Source: Microglena sp. YARC (lineage: Eukaryota; Chlorophyta; Chlorophyceae; Chlamydomonadales; Chlamydomonadaceae). From it: DNA of 64,000 nt. Of this stretch, positions 1-10,700 are shown one piece after another (the stretch's first letter is position 1; every line of letters begins with the position of its first letter). The DNA lies in assembly GCA_022414725.1 (NCBI GenBank), contig CM039463.1, positions 79,781,183 through 79,845,182 on the forward strand, written 5' to 3'. Under the pieces are notes generated by a model, which saw only the letters and a program-made list of their open reading frames with translations, was not told where the DNA came from and made no database searches. The position numbers were made by a program, and so were the translations under genes.

Positions 1-35
1 GGGGGCAAACAAGCTTGTGAGCATATCATTAAAGT

Positions 36-190
36 AATGGCAGGGTCGCCCACGATGGCATGGCAATGCGGGCAGTTTTTTTTCCGACGACGATGCATGG
101 CGACGCTTGAACCCCCGGGCTCCGCGCTTTGCGCTCCGCCATGCAATGGCCACGTAGCAATCCTGAAATCAGGCTCCACTCCCATAAGCC
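36..190. repeat. Dispersed repeat fragment (CCGCGC-TTTGCGC-TCCGCC family)
   Basis: Contains GGCTCCGCGC, GCGCTCCGCCATGCAATGG and TCCTGAAATCAGG. The same motifs recur at 19705-19815 (inverted), 20625-20830 and 47200-47300. No coding potential is seen. It may be the remains of a TIR element, but its ends were not resolved. Confidence 0.5.
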
Positions 191-202
191 TGCCTGATGT
201 CC

Positions 203-1230
203 CCAAGTGGGCAGCAAGATGATTAACCACTGTCACCATCACCAGTATCATCATCACCACCACCATCACCAGAACAAGGTAACCCACCCTCAGGTGTTTG
301 CCTGGTGCGCGTGCACTGCGTCGCTAGCACCTGCACCTGGTCCACTCCCATCAACCTTGCCGCTGTCTCCAAGTGGGCAGCAAGATGATTAACCAATGTT
401 ACCATCATCACCATCACTATCATCATCACCACCATCATCACCAGAACAAGGTAAACCATCCCCAGGAGTTTGCCTGGTGCGCGTGCACAGCGTCGCCAGC
501 ATCTGAACCTGGTCCACTCCCATCAACCTTAACGCTGTCTCCAAGTGGGCAGCAAGATTATCAACCAATATTATCATCATCATCACCACCACCATCACCA
601 GAACAAGGCAACCCACCCAGGGTACTCTAAAGCGCGCGAGGCAGCGCGATTTTGCGCACGCTTTTTGAGCCCCACTGCGCGTTTTTTCAGTTTTTCAACC
701 CCATGTAGGCGCAGCACGCAGTTTTTGCGCTTTTTGCACTACAAAGCGCTGACCAATTTGACGTTTGTGCGCTATCAGCGCTGACCAATTTGACAAAATG
801 TCGTACCCAGAACCAACCCTCAGGAGTTTGCCTGGTGCGCGTGCACAGCGTCACCAGCATCTGAACCTGGTCCACTCCCATCAACCTTGCCGGAGCCTCC
901 AAGTGGGTAGCAAGATAATCAACCACTGTCACCATCATCATCACCACCATCACCAGAACAAGGTAACCCACCCTCAGGAGTTTGCCTGGTGCGCGTGCAC
1001 AGCGTCGCTAACACCTGCACCTGGTCCACTCCCATCAACCTGCCTAAAGTCTCCAATTGGGCAGCAAGATGATTAACCAATGTTACCATCATCACCATCA
1101 CTATCATCATCACCACCATCATCACCTGAACAAGGTAAACCACCCCCAGGAGTTTGCCTGGTGCGCGTGCACAGCGTCGCCAGCATCTGAACCTGGCCCA
1201 CTCCCATGACCCTTGACGCTGTCTCCAAGT
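203..1230 (-). repeat. Five echoes of myosin exon 5 tail with splice donor
   Basis: Tandem units of about 150-170 bp, each holding a copy of the exon 5 3' end ([11 protein letters not shown]...TRTRQTP on the minus strand), a donor-like GG-GT, then a CACCATCATCA-rich spacer. The exon-derived parts lie near 288-365, 461-535, 820-890, 970-1045 and 1148-1220. Several keep an open frame but carry substitutions. Two units are interrupted by the same MITE at the same site. Confidence 0.85.
618..810. mobile_element. hAT-like MITE, CAGGGTAC family
   Basis: Starts CAGGGTACTCTAAAGCGCGC and ends ...GTCGTACCCAG. The interior is rich in GCGC and carries AATTGGTCAGCGC on the minus strand. Flanks AACCCACC / AACCAACC form an imperfect 8-bp target duplication inside the exon 5 tail echo. 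There is no coding capacity. Related copies: 1302-1497, 49019-49214, 57889-58075 and 58241-58435. Confidence 0.85.
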
Positions 1231-1301
1231 GGGCAGCAAGATTATCAACCAATATTATCATCATCATCACCACCACCATCACCTGAACAAGGCAACCCCC
1301 C

Positions 1302-1497
1302 CAGGGTACTACAAAGCGCGCGCGGCAGCGCGATTTTGCGCACACTTTTTGAGCCCTTACTGCGCGTTTTTCACAGTATTTTCAACCTCCTGTAGGCGCA
1401 ACGCGCAGGTTTTGCGCTTTTCGCACTACAAAGCGCTGACCAATTTGACGTTTGTGCGCTTTAAGCGCTGACCAATTTGACAAAATGTAGTACCCTG
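1302..1497. mobile_element. hAT-like MITE, CAGGGTAC family
   Basis: Starts CAGGGTACTACAAAGCGCGC and ends GTAGTACCCTG, with matching terminal inverted repeats. Flanks AACCCCCC / AACCCACC look like an 8-bp target duplication. It occupies the same position in its repeat unit as the copy at 618-810, so one insertion was probably copied along with the echo unit. Confidence 0.87.
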
Positions 1498-1504
1498 AAC
1501 CCAC

Positions 1505-1751
1505 CCTCAGGAGTTTGCCTGGTGCGCGTGCACAGCGTCGCTAGCATCTGAACCTGGTCCACTCCCATCAACCTTGCCGCTGTCTCCAAGTGGATCATGG
1601 CATGAGGGGCCACTGTGGAGGAGTCATGATGAGAACCATCTGCCTCCACAAAGGTGATGTTACCGAGATGGAGGAGGCCAGCAAGGAGCTGAAACACCTC
1701 ATCTTGTTCCTTCTCTTTGATGCCGACACACCTCATGGCTTGCCTTGTGTG
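1505..1751 (-). CDS. Myosin exon 5: HLGNI block
   Basis: Acceptor TTCCACAG; starts [11 protein letters not shown], completing the conserved DAEEY-x-x-TR-x-AM-x-x-VGI stretch across the intron from exon 4. It continues through [20 protein letters not shown], an acidic loop and [11 protein letters not shown], and ends in phase 1 at ...RTRQTPE before donor GTGGGT. Its last roughly 75 bp are echoed five times between here and the left edge. Confidence 0.93.
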
Positions 1752-4700
1752 CTGTGGAATGAGGGATGGAGGGGGGTTAGAAGGGAGAGACCTGGTGTGT
1801 GGATGTGTTGAAGAGGGAGGGGTAGGGAGGGGGGGGGGGCAGGGGGGGGGGGGGGGAAAGAAGAGGGGGGGGGGAGAGGAAGAGGGGGGGGAGAGGGAGA
1901 GGGAGGGGCGGAAGGAGAGAGGGAGAGGAGAGAGAGAGGGAGTGGGGGAGAGGGAGAGAGAGAGGGAGAGAGAGGAGAGAGAGAGAGAAAGGGAGAGAGG
2001 GGAGGGGAGAGAGGGAGAGTGGGTGAGGAGAGGGTAACGTACTACAGCGAAGAGGAATACAAGTTTAAAACAGCACAGGGTGCCTTGCTCAATTCCTTCA
2101 TTGCGTTGTAGCCCCTTTCAGTGATATACAATGATCTAGTGGTAGACCAGATCGCTTGAGGATGAAGAGTCGGTGGTTCGACTCCCCCTTCGGTCGCTCT
2201 TGGCGTTGCAGGTCGTCGTCAACCGCAATGGTAGCTTGCCCAGTTGAGGTAGGAGACCTCTCCCCACCCGCGTACGACAGGCTCCCTTAACACCACGCCC
2301 CACCAGGCGTTATCAGTATCATTGCATTGTCATCGGCAGGCCATTGCTGACCCAAGACAAGCCCGCTCTACAACATCATTGGGAACTTCTAACCAATCCT
2401 CGCAATAGGAAGCAAAGGGTGCAAGAAATGCCAATCATCTGGTACAAGGGATCGGCACACTATATGATGTTGACCAAGGCGAGTATGATATCATATGATG
2501 CTGACAGTCTTACTAGGCTAAAGTTGCCATATGTATACAATATCATATGATGCAATTTGTATGTTAGCATATGATACCATGCAACTTGCAAAATATGATA
2601 TTGTATATGAATGGTTACTTTAGCCTAGCCAGACTGAATGACTTGAAATCATATTGGCGTTCCCTACCTGGCACTCTTCTGCATCACACACACTGGGTAG
2701 CTCAAAGCAGTTGCTCGGGTTGAGGTGCTTGAAGCTTTCATATACTGTATGACCTTATAGAATGACTTGAAATCATATTGGCGTTCCCTACCTGGCATTC
2801 TTCTGCATCACACACACTGGGTAGCTCAAAGCAGTTGCTCGGGTTGAGGTGCTTGAAGCTATCATATACTGTATGACCTTATAGAATGACTTGAAATCAT
2901 ATTGGAGTTCCCTACCTGGCACTCTTCTGCATCACACACACTGGGTAGCTCAAAGCAGTTGCTCGGGTTGAGGTGCTTGAAGCTATCATATACTGTATGA
3001 CCTTATAGAATGACTTGAAATCATATTGGCGTTCCCTACTTGGCACTCTTCTGCATCACACACACTGGGTAGCTCAAAGCAGTTGCTCGGGTTGAGGTGC
3101 TTGAAGCTATCATATACTGGTATGACCTTATAGAATGACTTGAAATCATATTGGCGTTCCCTACCTGGCACTCTTCTGCATCACACACACTGGGTAGCTC
3201 AAAGCAGTTGCTCGGGTTGAGGTGCTTGAAGCTATCATATACTGTATGACCTTATAGAATGACTTGAAATCATATTGGCGTTCCCTACTTGGCACTCTTC
3301 TGCATCACACACACTGGGTAGCTCAAAGCAGTTGCTCGGGTTGAGGTGCTTGAAGCTATCATATACTGTATGACCTTATAGAATGACTTGAAATCATATT
3401 GGCGTTCCCTACCTGGCATTCTTCTGCATCACACACACTGGGTAGCTCAAAGCAGTTGCTCGGTTGAGGTGCTTGAAGCTATCATATACTGTATGACCTT
3501 ATAGAATGACTTGAAATCATATTGGCGTTCCCTACCTGGCACTCTTCTGCATCACACACACTGGGTAGCTCAAAGCAGTTTGCTCGGGTTGAGGTGCTTG
3601 AAGCTATCATATACTGTATGACCTATAGAATGACTTGAATCATATTGGCGTTCCTACCTGGCACTCTTCTGCATCACACACACTGGGGTAGCTCAAAGCA
3701 GTTTGCTCGTCGGTTTGAGGTGCTTGAAGCTATCATTATACTGTATGACCTTATAGAATGACTTGAAATCATATTGGCGTTCCCTACCTGGCACTCTTCT
3801 GCATCACACACCTGGGTAGCTCAAAGCAGTTGCTCGGTTGAGGTGCTTGAAGCTATCAGTTATACTGTATGACCTTATATAGAATGACTTGGAAAAATCA
3901 TATTTTCCGATACCGCATTCTTCTGCATCACACCACTGGGCTAGCATCAGTTGCTCGGGTTGAGGTGCTTGAAGCTATCATATACTGTATGACTTTTAGA
4001 ATGACTGAATTATTGGGCGTTCCGTACCTACTGGTTCTGCATCAACACACGGGTAGCTCAAAGCAGTTGCTCGGGTGAGGTGCTTGAAGCTATCATATAC
4101 TGTATGACCCTTATAGAATGACTTGAAATCCGTTCTAGCCTGGCTCTTCTGCTCAACACACACTGGGTAGCTCAAAGCAGTTGCTCGGTTGAGGTTTGTT
4201 TGAAGCTATCATATACTTTTTAGAATGACTTGAAATCGGCTTTCCCTACCGCATCCTGCATCACACTGGTAGCTCAAAGCAGTTGGCTCGGGTTGAGGTC
4301 TTGAAGCTATCATATACTGTATGACCTATAGAATCTTGAAATCATATTGGCGACTGGGGCTGCAAGATTGCTCAATATTGCGGGTATCACACTGGGTAGC
4401 TCAAAGCATGAAGAAGCTATTTATACTGTATGACCTTTTATGTTGGCGTTCCCTACTGGCACTTTTCGCATCACACACACTGGGTAGTCAAAGCAGTTGC
4501 TCGGTTGATTGAAGCTATCATATACTGTATGACCCTTATGAGAATGACTTGAAACATATTTGGGCGTTCCTACCTTGGCACTTTCTGCATCACACACACC
4601 TGGTAGCTCTAAAGCTAGTTGCTCGGGTGAGGTGCTTGAAGCTATATATATACTGTTTGACCTTATAGAATTGACTTGAATCATATTGGCGACCTGGAAA

Positions 4701-7700
4701 TCTGGGTAGAAGCAGTTGCTCGGTGAGGTGGCTTGAAAATCATATACTGTATGACTGACTTGAAATGCTACCTGGCACTCTTCTGCATCACACACACTGG
4801 GTAGCTCAAAGCAGTTGCTCGGCTTGTAGGTGCTTGAAGTTGTATGACCTTATTAGCGTGACTTGAAATCATATTGGCGTTCCCTACCTGGCACTCTCCT
4901 GCATCACACAACTGGTCTCAAAGCAGTTGCGGCGTTGAGGTGCTTGAAGCTATCATATACTGTATGACCTTTTAGAATGACTTTGAAATCATATTGGCGT
5001 TCCCTACCTGGCACTCCTTCTGCATTCACACACACTGGGTAGCTCAAAGCAGTTGCTCGGTTGAGGTGCTTGAAGCTATCATATACTGTATGACCTTTAT
5101 AGAATGACTTGAAATCATATTGGCGTTCCCTACCTGGCACTCTTCTGCATCACACACACTGGGTAGCTCAAAGCAGTTGCTCGGTTGAGGTGCTTGAAGC
5201 TATCATATACTGTATGACCTTATAGAATGACTTGAAATCATATTGGCGTTCCCTACCTGGCACTCTTCTGCATCACACACACTGGGTAGCTCAAAGCAGT
5301 TGCTCGGGTTGAGGTGCTTGAAGCTATCATATACTGTATGACCTTTATAGAATGACTTGAAATCATATTGGCGTTCCCTACCTGGCACTCTTCTGCATCA
5401 CACACACTGGGTTAGCTCAAAGCAGTTGCTCGGTTTGAGGTGCTTGAAGCTATCATATACTGTATGACCTTTATAGAATGACTTGAAATCATATTGGCGT
5501 TCCCTACCTGGCACTCTTCTGCATCACACACACTGGGTAGCTCAAAGCAGTTGCTCGGGTTGAGGTGCTTGAAGCTATCATATACTGTATGACCTTATAG
5601 AATGACTTGAAATCATATTGGCGTTCCCTACCTGGCACTCTTCTGCATCACACACACTGGGGTAGCTCAAAGCAGTTGCTCGGGTTGAGGTGCTTGAAGC
5701 TATCATATACTGTATGACCTTATAGAATGACTTGAAATCATATTGGCGTTCCCTACCTGGCACTCTTCTGCATCACACACACTGGGTAGCTCAAAGCAGT
5801 TGCTCGGGTTGAGGTGCTTGAAGCTATCATATACTGTATGACCTTTATAGAATGACTTGAAATCATATTGGCGTTCCCTACCTGGCACTCTTCTGCATCA
5901 CACACACTGGGTAGCTCAAAGCAGTTGCTCGGGTTGAGGTGCTTGAAGCTATCATATACTGTATGACCTTATAGAATGACTTGAAATCATATTGGCGTTC
6001 CCTACCTGGCACTCTTCTGCATCACACACACTGGGTAGCTCAAAGCAGTTGCTCGGGTTGAGGTGCTTGAAGCTATCATATACTGTATGACCTTTTAGAA
6101 TGACTTGAAATCATATTGGCGTTCCCTACCTGGCACTCTTCTGCATCACACACACTGGGTAGCTCAAAGCAGTTGCTCGGGTTGAGGTGCTTGAAGCTAT
6201 CATATACTGTATGACCTTTTAGAATGACTTGAAATCATATTGGCGTTCCCTACCTGGCACTCTTCTGCATCACACACAGCACACTGGGTAGCTCTTGAAA
6301 AAGCACCTGGCACTCTTCTGCTCTGGGTTGCAGTTGCTCGGGTTGAGGTGCTTGAAGCTATCATATACTGTATGACCTTTTAGAATGACTTGAAATCATA
6401 TTGGCGTTCCCTACCTGGCACTCTTCTGCATCACACACACTGGGTAGCTCAAAGCAGTTTGCTCGGGTTGAGGTGCTTGAAGCTATCATATACTGTATGA
6501 CCTTATAGAATGACTTGAAATCATATTGGCGTTCCCTACCTGGCACTCTTCTGCATCACACACACTGGTAGTCAAAGCAGTTGCTCGGGTTGAGGTGCTT
6601 GAAGCTATCATATACTGTATGACCTTATAGAATGACTTGAAATCATATTGGCGTTCCCTACCTGGCACTCTTCTGCATCACACACACTGGGTAGCTCAAA
6701 GCAGTTGCTCGGGTTGAGGTGCTTGAAGCTATCATATACTGTATGACCTTATAGAATGACTTGAAATCATATTGGCGTTTCCCTACCTGGCACTCTTCTG
6801 CATCACACACACTGGGTAGCTCAAAGCAGTTGCTCGGGTTTGAGGTGCTTGAAGCTATCATATACTGTATGACCTTATAGAATGACTTGAAATCATATTG
6901 GCGTTCCCTACCTGGCACTCTTCTGCATCACACACACTTGGGTAGCTCAAAGCAGTTGCTCGGGTTGAGGTGCTTGAAGCTATCATATACTGTATGACCT
7001 TATAGAATGACTTGAAATCATATTGGCGTTCCCTACCTGGCACTCTTCTGCATCACACACACTGGGTAGCTCAAAGCAGTTGCTCGGGTTGAGGTGCTTG
7101 AAGCTATCATATACTGTATGACCTTATAGAATGACTTGAAATCATATTGGCGTTCCCTACCTGGCACTCTTCTGCATCACACACACTGGGTAGCTCAAAG
7201 CAGTTGCTCGGGTTGAGGTGCTTGAAGCTATCATATACTGTATGACCTTATAGAATGACTTGAAATCATATTGGCGTTCCCTACCTGGCACTCTTCTGCA
7301 TCACACACACTGGGTAGCTCAAAGCAGTTGCTCGGGTTGAGGTGCTTGAAGCTATCATATACTGTATGACCTTATAGAATGACTTGAAATCATATTGGCG
7401 TTCCCTACCTGGCACTCTTCTGCATCACACACACTGGGTAGCTCAAAGCAGTTGCTCGGGTTGAGGTGCTTGAAGCTATCATATACTGTATGACCTTATA
7501 GAATGACTTGAAATCATATTGGCGTTCCCTACCTTGGCACTCTTCTGCATCACACACACTGGGTAGCTCAAAGCAGTTGCTCGGGTTGAGGTGCTTGAAG
7601 CTATCATATACTGTATGACCTTATAGAATGACTTGAAATCATATTGGCGTTCCCTACCTGGCACTCTTCTGCATCACACACACTGGGTAGCTCAAAGCAG

Positions 7701-10700
7701 TTGCTCGGGTTGAGGTGCTTGAAGCTATCACATACTGTATGACCTTATAGAATGACTTGAAATCATATTGGCGTTCCCTACCTGGCACTCTTCTGCATCA
7801 CACACACTGTGTACCCCAAAGCAGATGATCTAGTTGAGGAACTGGAAGCTATTATATACAGAATGATAGCGTATGATGACTTGGTATCATATTGCCGTTC
7901 CCCAGCTGGTACTCTTCTGCGTCACACACTAGGTACCTCAAAGCAGATGATCTGGTTGAGGAACTGGAAGCTATCATATACAGAATGATCTCATATGATG
8001 ACTTGGTTTTATATTGACGTTCCCTACCTGGTACTCTTCCGCATCACACACACTGGGTAGCTCAAAGCAGTTGCTTTGGTTGAGGTACTGGAAGCGGCGG
8101 GCCGCGACAGGGGCTGCCTCTAGACCCCACCTCACACGCTCCTCGTCATTGGCACCAGCACAGAGCTGGTAGAAGACATGGAACGAGCGCTCGTTGGGGC
8201 TTACGTGGACCACTCTTGAGCGTTCCAGGAGGTAGGTGCGAACAGCAGCACCGCGCATTTCGCCTGCTCGCCGGCCGAAACTGATCTCCACATACTTTCC
8301 GAAGCGGGAGGAGTTATCGTTGCGAACCTGGGTGGGATGGGGTGGGGTGGGGTGGGGAAGGGCGGGTTGGGTTGGGTGATTGGGTTGGGTTGGGTGGTTG
8401 GGTTGGGTTTAAGGGGGTGGGCGGGCGGGGCGGGGCGGGGTGGGGTGGGTAAGGGTGGGGTGCAGTGGGGCGAGTGGGGTGAGTGGGGGGGGGGGGGGGG
8501 GAGAGTTGCGCTTCAGCTGGTGATGGTGATGGTAGGGGTGGGTGGGGGGGGGTGGGGGGGGGGGGGAGGGGCGATGGCATTGGAGAGGAGATGCACATGT
8601 GTGTGGGCTTGAGAGGAGATGCCATTGAATGTGTAAGGGTGCTGGCCTGAGTTTGGTCGTGTGGGCGTGCATCAGCAGCATCGTGACAGGCGTGGATGAC
8701 GAGTAAGTAGGGACCAGCATATCATATGATGTTGTCCAAAAGACAGTATGATATCATATGATATCATACAAATTGCATAATATTGTACATAAATGGTAAC
8801 TTTCATTTAATTCAATTCAATCTTATGCAATCAAATTCAAATAAACGCTACAAGCCGGCTCTGTTGCAGGACAGCCTGGGTTTAGGGTTTAGGGTTTAGA
8901 CTAGTAGACTCACCGTCTTAGCATTCCCAAAAGCCTCGAGAAGGGGATTTGATTCCAGCACTCGCTGTTCCACGGAAACGAAACCATCAGCGGCGCCACT
9001 AGACATGGAAAAAACGTCGCCATGGGTGCCTCCAAGTTGCGCCAGACATTTCATGATCAGCTTACTGGTCTCTGTCTTGCCAGCTCCGCTCTCTCCAGTG
9101 ATCTGCACAGGCAGGCAGGCAGGCAGTTGTATTAGCTTTGGGTGGTGTACACCAATTCACCATGGGTGCCTCCCAGTTGCGCTAGGCCATTCATGATCAA
9201 CTTGCTGGTCTCTGTCTTACCAGCCCTGCTCTCTCCAGTGATCTGTACAGACAGACAGGCAGACAGACAGACAGACAGAAAAACAGACAGAAAGTTAGTT
9301 AGTTAGTTGTATAAGCTTTGGATGATGTATCACCAATTGTGATCTGCAGAGACAGGCAGGCAGTTAGTCGTATTAGATTTGGGTGGTGTACACCAATTCA
9401 CCATGGGTGCCCCCCAGTTGCTCTAGGCAATCCATGATCAGCTTACTGGCCTCTGTCTTGCCATCTCCGCTCCCTCCAGTGATCTGTACAGGCAGGCAGA
9501 CAGGCAGACAGACAGGCAAGCAGACAGGCAGTAAGTTTCATTAGCTTTCTGTGATGTATCACCAATTGTGATGTGCACAGACAGGCAGTTCGTTGTATAC
9601 AACATTGTTTTTATTTTATTATTTTATTTTATTATTTTATTATTTTGTATTTATATTTTAGTTGTATTAGCTTTGGGTGATGTATCACCAATTCACCACT
9701 GGTCCCTCCCCCGGGGCGGCTCTTAAGGCAGCCCTATCCAAATCACAACCTGGACCCCACTCTTGAAAGGTGCCAAATCCCTGAAAGCTTCAAGAAGGCC
9801 CCCTTTCTGAAATGAAAAAAACTCTGTAGAGCACATTGTGGCAATACACATGAGGTGGACAGAAGAGATTTGTTAAAACCCATAAAGATGGCCTACCCAT
9901 TACCGCCTCTCTACATCTGGCAGTACGTAGATCGCATTGTGGCAATACACATGAGGTGGACATTATATATTTTAGCACTTCCCAATATGTCCTGCCCATC
10001 ACCGTCCCGCAACATCTGGCGGTACGTAGATCGCATCGTGGCAATACAGATGAAGAGGGCATTATATATTTTAAACACTTACCAATATGTCCTGCCCATC
10101 ACCGTCCCGCAACATCTGGCGGTACGTAGATCGCATCGTGGCAATACAGATGAAGAGGGCATTATATATTTTAAACACTTACCAATATGGCCTGCCCATC
10201 ACCGTCCCGCAACATCTGGCGGTATGCAGCGCATGATGTGGCAACACACATGAGGTGGACGCAATAGATTTGTTAACACGGTCGAACACAACAATATGGT
10301 TATAATTAATATCGCCAACATGCGCCTTTCAAAACCCACCAAGATGGCCTGCCCATCACCGTCCCGCAACATCTGGCGGTATGTAGATCACATTGTGGCA
10401 ATACACATGAGGTGGACATCATAATTTGTTTAACACTTATCAATATGGCCTGCCCATCACCATCCCGCAACATCTGGCGGTACGTAGAGCACATTGTGGC
10501 AATACACATGAGGTGGACAGAAGAGATTTGATCAAACCCACCAACTTTGCCTGCTCATTACCGCCCCGCTACATCTGGCGGTGAGTAAAGCACGCTGTGG
10601 CATACTCATGAGGTGCACAATATATTTATTTGAACACGTACCAATATGGCCTGCCCATCACCGTCCCGTAACGTCTGGCAGTGTGCAGCGCACGCAGTGG

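Noticed and set aside
1717..2037. Gly/Arg/Glu-rich plus-strand frame
   Set aside because: Purine-only low-complexity tract; composition alone explains the open frame.
2130..2200. Functional tRNA gene
   Set aside because: A- and B-box-like sequences are present, but arms do not pair well and the unit continues into a SINE body shared with other copies.
2986..7664. Many 60-100-codon minus-strand frames starting [15 protein letters not shown]
   Set aside because: They are frame artefacts of the 124-bp array; the unit length is not a multiple of 3 and the frames overlap head to tail. The true coding sense is a different frame, matching myosin exon 4.
2640..7810. CRISPR-like array
   Set aside because: Units are contiguous 124-bp copies with no unique spacers and derive from a eukaryotic exon; no cas-like genes are present.
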